Source: Paragyromitra xinjiangensis (taxonomy: Eukaryota > Ascomycota > Pezizomycetes > Pezizales > Discinaceae). Taken from it: a DNA stretch of 64,000 bases. The DNA lies in the NCBI GenBank assembly GCA_038503065.1, contig JBCAMK010000016.1:868001-932000 (forward strand). The letters are read 5' to 3'. Made by a program: the position numbers and the translations under genes. Positions 1-11,361 of the stretch are shown here, piece after piece. Within the stretch, counting starts at the first letter, position 1, and each line of letters starts with the position of its first letter. The notes under the pieces are model-generated. The model ran no database searches and was not told where the DNA came from. It worked only from the letters and a program-made list of their open reading frames with translations.

Positions 1-483
1 TTCACGCACTTTCTGATGCTTGCTTTGTTTCTCATTTTCTTTACTCATGTGGGTGGTTTATGTTTGTTCAGTTTGTGGGTTGACTGTGTCTGTTTTGTCG
101 TTGCATTTTGGAGCCATGGAAAAGTTTTAGATGAGATTGTTTTTTTGTGAGAAAAATTCCGTTTATATTCAAACGTTTTATGACGTAGTTTTTTTAGTTG
201 CCACAACGGCATAGCAACGAGCATTATAACTACTGCTAGAGGCTAACTCTGTCCTACCTTTACGTAAAAATTTATGCGACTTACCTCATAATCCGACAAA
301 TTTGTTTGGGTGCCCGCAAAACACATCTCGTTGTATTAGATTAGCTCGAGTTTTTCTGTGTGCTGGCTTGTCAAAGATCGAGAGATTGTACATACTCGGC
401 CGCAGACCTAAAACTCGGAATGATGCTCTGCATGTGGTTGGTGATCCTCATATGCTGAAAGGCACGAAAGCCTAGACCGTTTG
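1..483. other. Non-coding DNA
   Basis: No open frame here resembles a known protein. The sequence is AT-rich with T runs, and it ends at the target duplication of the foldback element that starts at 484. Confidence 0.5.
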
Positions 484-561
484 TAGTCTCGTGCCAGCCC
501 CATACACGCAGCTTGCTGCGTACCGTAGGAGCAAGCTGCGCAGTGGGGCTGGGCAGGAGAC
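484..561. mobile_element. Short foldback (hairpin) element with 11-bp target duplication
   Basis: Two imperfect arms, about 484-516 and 532-563, can pair into a long hairpin; the left arm begins TAGTCTCGTGCC and the right arm is its near reverse complement. The unit is bounded by the direct repeat TAGACCGTTTG at 473-483 and 562-572, which reads as a target-site duplication. It has no coding capacity. A 9-11 bp duplication would suit a Mutator-like or similar transposase, but that is inference. A half-copy of the same arm lies at about 27525-27552. Confidence 0.6.
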
Positions 562-1550
562 TAGACCGTTTGGTCATCTAGAAGTTTTTGTAAACTCATG
601 AAATTGGCGACAATATTTCCTTCATAGAGGTTCGGAGGGGGTGGTTGCAGCAACCCGTTTGCCGATGTCTGTTTCGCTTTTTAGGTGAATCAAGGTCTTG
701 GCCCCGATGCACGCTACCTTTTCCGATTTTTGACTTGATGCCTGAACACGATACCCGATAATAACACAAGTATATGACATAATGAGAATGGAAGCATGTG
801 GGGTGAAATTGCGATCCATAGGATGTACCCCCATTTAGGCCATCTCAGGTATCTCCTTACATAATAAACTCGGAACAGAAAGCAATTGAAATGTGTGATA
901 TCAACTTTTTGCTTCATACTCCTGCTGAGTGACAATAAAGCTATCATCGGGAAGCACAGTAGCACCTTATGATCAAAATATACGTTTTTCCCCCCACCAC
1001 AATAGGTATTTGGTACAGCAGGCTTACTCAGGAGCATACATGTATATATAGTGTATGTAAATGAATTGCTACTACTACTACTACCGTACATGTAGTAATT
1101 AGCCTAGCGGCAATTTTTCAGTCTGGTTAACGAATAATCAAACAATCCTCATTTTGGTTTTCACCATAGTTTCATTCCTATAGGGTACAAGTATATCGCA
1201 TGAAACATAACCTATGGCGTGAACAAAACCTTGAACCACCAAACCCCCAACTTCGACCATCATATATTACAAGAGGATGAACGACCACCTTGAAGCTGGA
1301 TAACGAGCCTCTAAAGGCCGACTATACTCTATATCCATAACTCGTAAGCTTGTAGCCTAAGTGTTGATAATACCAATAATTAGGCCCAATTTTCAAGTTA
1401 GGGAGCATAAGGCATTAGATGATAAGGAGATATTCTCTTAGGTGAAAATTAGGAGTCAGGCTAAAATACTAAAGTTCTTATGGGAATTTGGTAAGCTTTT
1501 TATCCACACCATTCCTGCCACAAACGGTGGGATCTCAAGTTTTAAGCATA
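562..1550. other. Non-coding DNA
   Basis: No supported gene. Two TACATGTA palindromes occur (1037-1044 and 1087-1094), next to short TA and CTA microsatellite runs. Confidence 0.5.
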
Positions 1551-1692
1551 CAGTAGACTCTCGATATAAAGCATACGCTCGGAGCCAGAGAATGTATGCT
1601 TATATCGAGACTATGTTTAGGTCGAGGTAGACTTTATACATGTAAGTGAAAACGGGACCACCGAACTATATGCTTATATCGAGAGTCTGCTG
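1551..1692. mobile_element. MITE, pogo/Tc1-type ends
   Basis: Terminal inverted repeats of about 24 bp: the left end begins CAGTAGACTCTCGATATAA and the right end read backwards begins CAGCAGACTCTCGATATAA. The unit is 142 bp and is flanked by TA on both sides (1549-1550, 1693-1694), the duplication made by Tc1/mariner and pogo transposases. It has no coding capacity, so it would need a transposase supplied in trans. The ends do not match those of the pogo copies elsewhere in this window. Confidence 0.75.
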
Positions 1693-2459
1693 TATTAAAT
1701 AACTCACTATGACCCACCAACACCAAGGGTTACACCCATCTTTGATGGGAATTGCACAAGAGGTGGCTGAAAGAGGATGACTTTGATATATCTCGACTCC
1801 AAAATGGCTATTTCTCTCGTTTGTATATATACATAGTTGGTGCCATGTGATAATGGGCAGGTTCTACTGTGCTGGTGTTCGATTCCAGTCCACTTATCTT
1901 CTTACCATTCTCCCGTTTTTACTATCATGGTCTGTTGTGAAGCTCCGTTGCCGACAAAGATAACTTTCGGAACAAACCCCCCACCTGTTTGCGCGATTGG
2001 TCTTGTACCAACCACCAATTTGAAAATCCCACGTTTATCTCAGAACTTTAAACAAGGCATATCGAGTATCAATTTCTAAGACCACCAACTAATTTGTGTT
2101 TTCCACGGGGGCTGTTCTTTAGAAGTTTCGCTAATTCTACCTAGCTTTCTATTGAACTTGTTTGAAATGAAGATGGAGCTGCATAATATGATGCCACAAA
2201 TGAGTGTGTATGAGGCTGGAGCCATAGGTTAGGAATCCTCTGTAACTAGAGATCTATTCTTTCCGGTAACAGTAGTTTGGTGAAATTAGACTATAAAAAA
2301 AGGTCGGAACGGTCGGAATACAAGAAAGGGGGTTTTTCAAGTGCATCCCTAACTCACACTCTACGATGTCCGAGTTCCATCCCGAGAGATATTTTCGCGG
2401 ATGAGGCTTTTTCGCAGATTTCGGCGGAGATTCGGAAACACTCGTGCCTTGCAGCCCTA
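1693..2459. other. Non-coding DNA
   Basis: Nothing recognisable; only short unsupported open frames. Confidence 0.45.
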
Positions 2460-2728
2460 CTTGGGTAGAACCATAAGAACTAGAAAATATGGAGGTGTGG
2501 CTTTCTATGTAACGATATCTGTGCGCTATTCCGTAGCATACGTATGTACAAAGCCACACCCCCTTTGTTTTCTGTTTTCTTTTTTTTCCGATAATGAGTT
2601 TATTCCTGATATACACTTTCAAAAGCAGGATAGACCATTTATGGGTATTCATCCTACGACATGGATTAGCTCTTTCTCAAAATAAAGAAATAAAGAACCT
2701 TTTTCTGGTTTTTATGGTTCTACCCAAG
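2460..2728. mobile_element. MITE with nested inverted repeat
   Basis: Inverted ends of about 28 bp begin CTTGGGTAGAACCATAA on the left, with the matching reverse complement ending at 2728. TA flanks both sides (2458-2459, 2729-2730). A second inverted repeat lies inside: GGTGTGGCTTT near 2494 pairs with AAAGCCACACC near 2552, so the left half folds on itself. The unit is 269 bp and non-coding. The open frames that cross it are by-products of the repeat. Confidence 0.65.
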
Positions 2729-4963
2729 TACAGGGATAAAATTCTGAAAAGGTGGCACAACGACTGCATATGCGTGATGCAATGCAATACAGTAAAACGC
2801 AATGATTACTTAGGCTCGTTCCCATCTCCTACTAGGCTGCGCACCATAGACCCATGTGACGGAATTGCGTCAAATGACTTGGCAGTCATATTCAATAGTT
2901 CCTTTTCGGCTTTCTTTTCCTTTCATCATAATAAATCTCTTTCTTAGGCTTCTTATCTTCAGTCCAAGCTCTTAGCAGCCAGGTCTTGATTAGCAAGGCC
3001 TCATAGTTTCACAGGATGATGACTAGTATGAGGCTGGGAATAGATTACTGATAACTACAGTGGCCACCTAGACCAATGACCCTAGCAAGTCCCGATACTT
3101 GAACATTGGGCGGAGTGTAGATCAACACGACTTGCAGTTTCTCGCTAATTCGGCTCGTATTCAGCTGCCTTTTAGCTAGTGTAAAATTTTGATTATTATT
3201 GCTAATAAAGTGCGCTGAGCAAGTCACGCTGATTACTAGATGCCTTCACATAGCAGCCTGGGACTAGGTTGCCTAGACCACGTATGAAAGATAATTATAC
3301 AGTATGTCAACATAAAGGGAAAACCAAGAGGGGGATTTATGAATATGTGCGCAGGCTGTAAATCGAATGAGCTTTCAACAAGCCTATGTTCGCCGTTTTG
3401 GAAAGGGATTCAGGCCTCGTCGTTGATATGAATTTTATAGATACCCTATCGGTGAAAACGCCAAAAGCTGTTCGAGAGGAGACTTTGGGCTGGCCGGTAT
3501 GATAAGGATTTTCCCTGAAACGAACTTGAATATCTTGCTTATTTTAAGTTACAGATTCAGATGTGACTTTCGGCTGCCTGCAGCTTTCAATATCATACAA
3601 ATTGGTTGCAGATCTAGTTGATTCCGCCCAAATTTGCACGAACGAGTCGTAAGAGGAAATGCACATAACATTAACAGGTACGTGCCCATAGAAGCCGTGG
3701 AACCTGCAAGTCTAAGCCAAATAGCTGTAGGTCTATAACTCGACACGTGACTCGAGTTTTAGTCAAATTATTAATCATATTTATTATTCAGCTTATGTAG
3801 TGTAACAATCGTGTGTAAGCTATAGTTGCTCTCTAGATCCTGATCTGGTGGTGTAGGTACTTGTGAGGATTAGTTCTATATAGAATAGGCAAAAAAGACC
3901 ACAGAAAAGAGATAGATTAGAGAAGACATAGATAGGCTCTTATGGTTGTGAGATAATACATCTCAGAATTCTAGAGGTGTAAGGAGATCGGAAAAAAGCA
4001 TAGTGATAGATTGGGGACGGAGTAATCTGTCGGGGCGACTTATTTAGGATGCTATTGCATGGTTCGTCCACACTGCTAGAGAGATATTGTAATTTTGACG
4101 GTTGTTTCAGAATAAGTTATCAGCCCTTGTACTTCGGTAGGTTAAGAAAGTGCTGATTCCATCTATCCATATGTTACTGTATGTACTCTCGAAATACGAC
4201 TTGAAAGTACCCCACGCTAGGCCTAATATGGTACGGAATGTGGCTGAATCATCGATATTCTATAGCTATCATTCAGAGGGTCTCGAGAACGGCACCCAAA
4301 AGATATGTAGCTCATGTAAAGAGTGAGCTCCTGAGCGGGTCATCCAGTACCACATTGAGCATAGCTCGGGGCACTTCCAGGCCGTATTCTGAGAGTACAT
4401 AAAGTATACGGTATACGGGTGGAACAGGTATCCCGACCGCCAGATATCTACGAACATAGTCTTCCGACAAATATAGTTAATAATTGAGAAAGTTACCGAT
4501 TCAAAATCGGACGACATTAGCGACGTTGTGGAAATACAACACCTACTACTCTAGAGAACCAGCTTCGGCCAGATTTAATATCTCAGTGATCTCCATGAAT
4601 AGAATAGTCTTCTGTGGCGCCTGTAGGCAGTGTTTGTGAGGCTCTGTGATTAGATGCGGCTCAACATTAAGCCTTCAGGTACAGCATGGGGTGAGGTGGG
4701 ATGATCTGAGTTTAGTGGCTGGGGTAAAAACTAGTGACAGATAGGAGCACATATGCCTTAAAGTTTGAATTGCCGGTTAAATATATGCGTTGTGGGGCTG
4801 CGTTATATTTAGCGCATGTAACCCGAGTAACATGAGCTCGCAAATTTATTGAAGCACCCGTCGATCTCCCGGGCAGCAGCCCATTTTAATATCACGCAAC
4901 ACCATCGAATGCCTAGATACATATGCATGTATGTACGTTACACCAATTTACTAAGCACATATA
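2729..4963. other. Non-coding DNA
   Basis: A 2.2-kb stretch without a recognisable gene or RNA. Scattered frames of 60-82 codons show no family motifs or splice structure. Confidence 0.45.
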
Positions 4964-5192
4964 CCGCAATAACTGGCCGTATGCGACCACGCGCTAAGAC
5001 GTTGGAATAAGAAGTGGCGGGTCTCAGGATGGAGGCTTTTGAGGGCTGCAGCTGTTTATGGCAAAAAGTAACCCTTTTGAGGTAAAAAGTCCTTCGAAAA
5101 ACGAAAAAAAACCACTGAGAAACAGTTTTACCTCAGCCCCCAAGCTTAATCCAACGTACTAGCGTGTGGTCGTATACGGCCAGTTAATGCGG
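4964..5192. mobile_element. MITE with about 47-bp inverted ends
   Basis: The left end (4964-5010) begins CCGCAATAACTGGCCGTA and the right end (5146-5192) is its reverse complement with a few mismatches. TA lies on both outer edges. The 229-bp unit is non-coding and ends about 40 bp from the stop codon of the broken Tc1/mariner transposase at 5231. I did not find a second copy of these ends beyond that transposase, so it appears to be a separate small element and not the terminus of the larger one. Confidence 0.7.
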
Positions 5193-5230
5193 TATTACGT
5201 GAAGCTCAGTGATCCTTATTATTGTACGGG

Positions 5231-6571
5231 TCAAAAACAACCGAGGGTCAACCACGAGAGCCTCCCCCTCACGAACACTCTACAACCCCCACAAATAAAA
5301 GCTATATTATTAAGATAAAATAAGAAATAGGTCTCTAGTATACATCCATACTTTGTGTACCACTCATTTACTTCAATTACAGCTTGAACCCTATCTACCA
5401 TAGATTCTGCCAAAGTATCAAAAATCTTGGAATCCAGCATCTCCCAACAATGCGTGAAAGTTTCTTCAATCTTTTTCTTAGCACCTTCTCCAGCAGTGAT
5501 TAAATATAACTTGGGGTAGTGCTTTTGTAGTATATTTTCGATAAGAGACCAAATATGTTCAATGGGGTTGAGATCTGGTGAATAGAGGGATATATGCTTC
5601 AGGACGACGCCCTTTTCCAAAAACCACCTAAATACAGGAAGGTAATTTCTTGCATTATCAATAATAAGATAAATTACTTCTCCTTCAAGCTCAGCTTCTC
5701 TTACCATGTCATCCCATATATCCATCACATAAGTGTCAAAAACGAGAATAATGCTTATTGCTGTGGTATCCCCCCTTGCTGATTCAGGGTTGCCTAGTAC
5801 CAGGAGAAAATGACCATATTTCTGACCCATGAATCCTCCAATCATATCCCGGCTTATCCTCCTTTCTAATGTTCTTGTTCTAGGTTCAACACATTTTTTG
5901 ATCCATTTCTCGCATAGGTAACGAAAAATCCACACAGGGTGTATGCTTCCTTCTCTTTCTGCAGTCACTTCATCATCCCACATGCATCACTTCCTCTACA
6001 TCTCTTTTGTCTAGTCGTGTTCAATAGTCCAAGTAAGACGCTCCTCAGTATTCTTATCATTGAGACGTGCTTGTTCCATAGCTCGCCATTTTCTTAAATG
6101 CTTCTCGCACAGTCGACACTTAACTGTTGAGATAGACGCGTCTGGGACAGTGAGGTGTTGGAGGGTTCCATAATTTTGATGCTAGTTTTCGAGGGCTGCT
6201 TGCAGTATCTGTTCATCTTGAGCTTCTGTAGTCTTCCGAGGGCAACCCAACCGCGATTTTTCTCACAATCCCGATTGTCGTACTCTTTGTCTTTTTTTAC
6301 AAGTGTCTGCAATAGTAGATGGAGGAACGCCAAGGTTCTCAGAAATCTCGTGAAGTGGCTTGTCTGCAGCACGCATACCAGTGATCTTGCCTCGCCGATA
6401 TAGAGTAAGATGTGTTCCTGAGATCGGCTTATGCCTGTGATTTTTTCTTGTACGTTGGCGTGGCATTTTGGGGTGGTAGTAGAGGTAGGGGAAGCTCGCG
6501 TCACGTTGTGGTTTTGGTTGTGACGTCGATTTCCGGGTATTTTTGACCCGTACAATACATGCAGGAATCAA
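5231..6571 (-). pseudogene. Degenerate Tc1/mariner (IS630-type) DDE transposase
   Basis: The C-terminal part (5983 to 5231, 250 codons) carries the DDE_3 core of fungal Tc1/mariner transposases: an initial WDDE block, an IIDNAR block with the second catalytic Asp, and SPDLNPIEHIW with the catalytic Glu. The Asp-to-Glu spacing is 32 residues where 34 is usual for Tc1. The N-terminal helix-turn-helix part (about 6571-6094, with residues such as ISENLGVPPSTIAD) lies in two other frames, so at least two frameshifts and stops separate it from the catalytic part. No terminal inverted repeats were found around it. It is an old, inactive copy. Confidence 0.75.
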
Positions 6572-7367
6572 TCGTTATTAGTAGCAACACAGTTGGATAT
6601 TTTCCTAGCAGAAAAATTTAAGCAATCGTCTTGAAATGAAAGGACAAGATCTCAAGTAAAAAAAATCGAATCGGGCATAATAGCCCAACAGAATACACAT
6701 AGGGCTAGCAAAGAGATAAATCGGGGGAAAAACATTCCCCCTCCTAAATAGTACCTTACTATGCCCCCAAATACCCCCTGGACCCTCATGCTGCCGAAAC
6801 TCGAGGTTGGTTAATGGCCAGATAACCAGACTGGAATGTTGGGGTTTCGGTCTTCTAGAGGTAGCGGCAAAGTTAAGGCGACATGAGGGCCCCCGGAGCG
6901 AGGAGGGGTGTCGGAAGCCATGAAGGAAATCTATTTATCTATCTGTATCGATATTTATTCTCTGAGGTGGAAAACCACCAGGTTATTTGTGGGCAGTATC
7001 GTTGTTACTCTACTAGTCAGAGATTTATGTAGACCGGAAGTCTTTTCCATTCTTTTCATATGGTGTTTGGGGCTTACAATTGGTTACAGGTATCTAACAC
7101 AATGGGCAACGAAACCCAAAATTCTTACAAGTATAGAATTGCGGATTCTCCCAAGGCTTTTGGTGAATCCCCACCAAATACATGTGTAAAATACCAGTCA
7201 AATTCTGAGAGTATTTAAGCAAGCATAGAAACCCCCAGGGGTGGTAGAGAGTGGAATGCTATTGCCAACCGATGCTAATGAGTTCCCTTTTTCCTGGCCA
7301 TTCTGTCATTGGGCGAGTTTGGAAGGTGTGTTAGTATGGCAAAGCTAGGACCCAAATATCTACCTAT
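6572..7367. other. Non-coding DNA between two transposons
   Basis: No supported gene. It holds A/T runs and a G/C palindrome near 6724-6746. Confidence 0.4.
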
Positions 7368-7559
7368 CCCATGGACCGTAGCAACGCGAATTCGCACAGA
7401 AAACCGTGCAAATTTTCAGCGCCGCCGATGCAATGTCTTATACCGTGACCAATACCCAGCCTTGCCCCTGCGCCCTCTATGTCATCATGATCTCACTGAG
7501 CTTATGCTTTTTCCCTTTTTTTCCTTGAATTTTTGCGATTTTTTTTGTTAGCAAAACTA

Positions 7560-8180
7560 GCTAGTGAAGTTGGGGTAAGCTGAGCATCCTCCTGTAACGG
7601 ACCCACAAGGCTGTTACATGCGAATGGTAGAATAGACCCGGGCAGACGGAGAGGTACAAGGACCAAAGCATGAGCTGAAGAGGGCCTACCACACGCTGTG
7701 AACACCAAATCTCGCCGACTGACCTGGCTGTTGTGAACATCCGAGTGCCAGCGCTGACGGCCTGTAGAGACTCCGATGACATCAAGCACATAGAAATGCG
7801 GTTGAGTTCCTAATCCACCTGTGCATGCCCCACCAGCTATGGCTGATAGGCGGCGCAACTGGGAGAACTATTCTAGCGGACACCTGACGCAACTATGGAC
7901 TGATCAGCGCTATGCAAGTAGTCCTGTAGGACTAGGCTGGCGGATCATAGAGTCCTGACTGGTAGAGCAGTGCATGAGGAGCGGTTGCACATGAGGTGCA
8001 GAACTCCAGCGGAATGTAAAAGAACACTTCCGAAGAGACCCGCCCATGATCACTGACAGGATTCAGGGTTAACTGGATCCCCCAGCTGAGTAGAACTGAG
8101 TAGAGGCGGCGAGCATGCAGTACTACAAGTACTGGCGAGCCCCGCCACCAGTTGCTCTTCTCCATCTTCAACAAGAGACC
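7560..8180. other. Unexplained leader segment inside the piggyBac element
   Basis: This part of the 1.1-kb leader is visibly richer in G and C than the flanking DNA and has partly open frames on the minus strand (to 118 codons), but no family motif that I recognise. It could be a decayed insertion, captured host DNA or a non-coding leader. Confidence 0.3.
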
Positions 8181-8556
8181 TAGAGACGAGAATTACCGAG
8201 TTCCGCCCTTAAGATTATTGAGTATACTGCACGAAAATACTTTAAAATCTCAACCTGACTTTAGTATAAGCAACGGCCGTTTTCCTACCTAGCCTTAGTA
8301 GTTGTTTAGAGGACCACCCCCGTTACACCTCCTCTGCAACGAGAACTACAACCACCAAACCAAACCTGCAACCAAACCATCAGTTTTTACCCGATTGCTT
8401 CGAAAAAAGACTTTTTTTAATCCTCTTGGTACGTTCTATCAATCTATATAGCAGGCGTGGAGCCAAACTAACTGTGTATTTAATAGTTTTATCACAAGCC
8501 CCTACCATCCAATATCCATCCCAGTACCATCAACCACCCCCCCCCACCCCTTCACC

Positions 8557-10428
8557 ATGGCAAACAGAGCTCTCCGCCCACAGCCAAACAATCTATCATA
8601 TGCTATAGAGTCAGAGTCTATGCCGGAACAACCCTCCTCTACAGGAAAGAAGCCTCAAAAGACCCGAAAACCAGCCAGCGCATCGATCACGAAAAATCAC
8701 TTGCCAGCGATTGAACCAAAGACCCTACCTTCTCTGCAGTCCAGACTACCAGAAGTTCCCAACTATACCCCAATGAAGGAGTTCTACCCTTTACACTCAG
8801 CATACAATCGATTGCCAGCTGTGTTACATGGTTTGAAGGGGATACCTGCCTCTGCAATCTTCAAATACTATTTCACAGACTCTCTCTTTGAAATCATGGC
8901 TATAAACACCAATGCCTACGCAAAGGCTAAGCAGGAGGCTGCTTTACTTCCTGGGAGGCCGTGGGTGGAGGTGACAGCACAGAACCTTAAGCAATGGGTG
9001 GGCATATGTATTTACATGGGACTTTTTTTGGCTCCTGCAGTAGAGGACTATTGGAAACATGATGGACTTCATCCCACTCACTCTATCACAAAATATATGA
9101 GCCTCACCCGATTTGAGCAAATTAAACGCTACCTACACATCTCTCCTCTTGATATCCCAACCCATACACCCAGTGGCCGCCGTCTTTGGCATGGTAAAGT
9201 GGATCCTTTACTCAATCAACTCCGCCGGGCCTCTCAAGCACTCAGGGTTCCCTCCTCCAATGTTAGCATTGATGAAGCCATGATTCGCTGTACTGGCCGC
9301 TCTTTAGATACATATAAGATGCCCAGTAAGCCTATTGAGAGGGGGTTTAAGTTTCACTGTCTTGCCGACCATGGATACATTTGGGACTTTCACCCAACAT
9401 CCAATCAGGCTGGCCCTGATCCGGTTCCTACCATTGAAGGCCTGACTCCTACCGGCGAAGTGGTATATTATCTAGTTGATAAACTACCTAAGCGAAAAAC
9501 CTGGCATGTGTACTTGGACAATTTCTATACCAGTTTACCATTACTGGTAATATTGAAAGACAGATTAGGTGTTGGTGCATGTGGGACTGCTAAACCTGGG
9601 TCTTGCGATTTTCCTTCTGCTTTAGCAATAGCAAAGAAGGATGTAAGCAAAGTAGCATATCACTTCTGTGCTGGGCTAGTAATACTTGCAGTTGGCATTT
9701 TACTTTGGTTTGATAATGCACCTGTCACAATGATGACAACTATTCACACATTGAGGGGAGAGGATGCAGAGATCCTGAAAAATTGCAACCGGCCTGGGAA
9801 AAAGAGCAAAAATCATAAGCGAGCTATGGAGGAGTTTGGTGACAACCATACAAAAGAGATTAAGATTCCTGTTGCTATCAATGACTACAACCACCATATG
9901 GGGGGAGTGGACATAGCAGACCAGTTGCGCTCCTACTATGACACTCAGCTCACAACTTTTCGGACCTGGTTTCCTATTTTTTTTTGGGTTCTTGATACCG
10001 CACTCATTAATGCTTTTCTTGTGTTTAAAGATCTGGATTCAGTGGAGGTTACACATAAGGGGTTTCGGTTGCAGGTGGCGTGGGATTTGATTTTGGAGGG
10101 AGAGCAGGAGGAGGAGGTTGAAAAACAAGCTGGAAAGCGGAAGGCAACAATCATTGACACTACAAAATCACTTGTCAAAAAATTAAAGTATGTCAGCAAA
10201 ACAACAACCCTTCCCCCCTGTCGTGGAGATGGCTCTCATCTTCCCGAGGCATCTAAAGGGTCTGAAGAAGAATGTTGGTTGTGTAGGTATAAGTTGAAGG
10301 AAGCTACAAAAGCTGGCGCTGGATCAGGGGGAAGGGGCTATAAAACACACTGGAAATGCTCTACATGCGATCTACCACTTTGTCTTAATACCTCCCGCAA
10401 CTGCTTTACTGAATTTCATAGAATGTAG
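8557..10428 (+). CDS. piggyBac-family transposase (DDE_Tnp_1_7), intact
   Basis: 623 codons without interruption, the usual length for a piggyBac transposase. Such enzymes cut and paste DNA at TTAA through a DDD catalytic triad. Candidate residues are Asp239 in VSIDEAM, Asp321 in YLDNFYTS, and Asp452 in MGGVDIADQ; Asp386 in LLWFDNAPV is the further conserved Asp. The C-terminus has a Cys-rich ribbon (CWLC, then CSTC, LCLN and C-F at about residues 575-617) like the cross-brace zinc finger that binds the ends. The first 60 residues are basic and low in complexity. The start ATG at 8557 is the first in frame and follows a C-rich leader. An intact frame with recognisable ends suggests recent activity. 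Confidence 0.9.
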   Translation: MANRALRPQPNNLSYAIESESMPEQPSSTGKKPQKTRKPASASITKNHLPAIEPKTLPSLQSRLPEVPNYTPMKEFYPLHSAYNRLPAVLHGLKGIPASAIFKYYFTDSLFEIMAINTNAYAKAKQEAALLPGRPWVEVTAQNLKQWVGICIYMGLFLAPAVEDYWKHDGLHPTHSITKYMSLTRFEQIKRYLHISPLDIPTHTPSGRRLWHGKVDPLLNQLRRASQALRVPSSNVSIDEAMIRCTGRSLDTYKMPSKPIERGFKFHCLADHGYIWDFHPTSNQAGPDPVPTIEGLTPTGEVVYYLVDKLPKRKTWHVYLDNFYTSLPLLVILKDRLGVGACGTAKPGSCDFPSALAIAKKDVSKVAYHFCAGLVILAVGILLWFDNAPVTMMTTIHTLRGEDAEILKNCNRPGKKSKNHKRAMEEFGDNHTKEIKIPVAINDYNHHMGGVDIADQLRSYYDTQLTTFRTWFPIFFWVLDTALINAFLVFKDLDSVEVTHKGFRLQVAWDLILEGEQEEEVEKQAGKRKATIIDTTKSLVKKLKYVSKTTTLPPCRGDGSHLPEASKGSEEECWLCRYKLKEATKAGAGSGGRGYKTHWKCSTCDLPLCLNTSRNCFTEFHRM

Positions 10429-10542
10429 GCATTATATGTATTTTATTTAATTTTTATGTTGTATTTCGTTGTCATTTCATGTGGTTGCGATGCAAGAAAA
10501 TTCGCACGGTTTTCCGTGCAAATCTGGTTACGGTCCATGGGA

Positions 10543-11361
10543 TAAGGGGATTTACATGTTTCAGTTATGTAATCGATTCTCGAATTTTTGTTTAAGTGGG
10601 TTGTTGGATATTTGCTTCCTTTCGTGTCGCATACGGCCTTTCTTTACTATTTGACCCTCTTCTTCTATACGTAGGGCTTGCCGGAGCCTACATGGCCTTT
10701 CTAATACTTAGCTTTTTTGTCATTCCTTGCCTATTTAGTTTTCTTTAGCTGTTAATTATTCGGTGGCTATTCAGTGAAGCATATGGTGGAGGACACCCAA
10801 CCGGCCGGATGGCTGTATATATGCAGAGGCTTTTCCCCTCTGCTTCGTTTCTTCTCTATCATATATCAAGCCTCAAGCCATATCAACGAATATCACCTCT
10901 TCTTATTTCATAGGTGATGCTCCAGATGTGAGTGATGGCGCGTTAATAAACTGCTCAGATGCAAATCAAGGCAAGTAGACTATCAGCTCCTAGAAACTTC
11001 CTAACTACATGTAAGTATTCAAAGAATTTGCTTCATATCCGAAAATTTGAATATGTATTTAAGTCCTAAAATATGTAACCCTAGGTGCCATTTTTTGCAG
11101 ACGATTTACACTAATTTTATACATTCGTTTCAAACACCCAAACCCTTTGAGAGAAGAGCCGGGAGGCTCAGCACAGGAAGACCAAAAACAGGAATGAAGT
11201 AAGTGCGCTGCGGTTCTTCGGCACAGGACTGAACCATTAAGAATCAACTTGATGCTATACAATCTACAACCCCGAGGATCACGCATAAAAATCCCCTTTC
11301 GTACCTCTCTAATACTAGCTTTTATCTACGAGGGAGTGCATCTTCTACACTTGAATCCACT
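10543..11361. other. Non-coding DNA 3' of piggyBac and of cym1
   Basis: No gene seen. A short perfect hairpin (GCAGAGG, loop, CCTCTGC) lies near 10825, and one TACATGTA at 11006-11013. Confidence 0.45.

Larger units (their letters stand above)
7368..10542 (+). mobile_element. piggyBac-like DNA transposon
   Basis: The two ends are inverted repeats: CCCATGGACCGTA at 7368-7380 matches the reverse complement at 10530-10542. Inside each end a second shared block contains GCACGGTTTTCCGTGC or a variant, itself palindromic (about 7392-7410 and 10504-10519). The enclosed intact transposase (8557-10428) and the CCC-starting ends fit piggyBac. The flanks read CTAT on the left and ATAA on the right, so a clean TTAA duplication is not visible. 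About 1.1 kb of leader precedes the transposase. Confidence 0.8.

Noticed and set aside
7502..7858. 118-codon minus-strand open frame in the piggyBac leader
   Set aside because: No family motif, biased composition and overlapping frames on the same strand; kept only as an unexplained segment.
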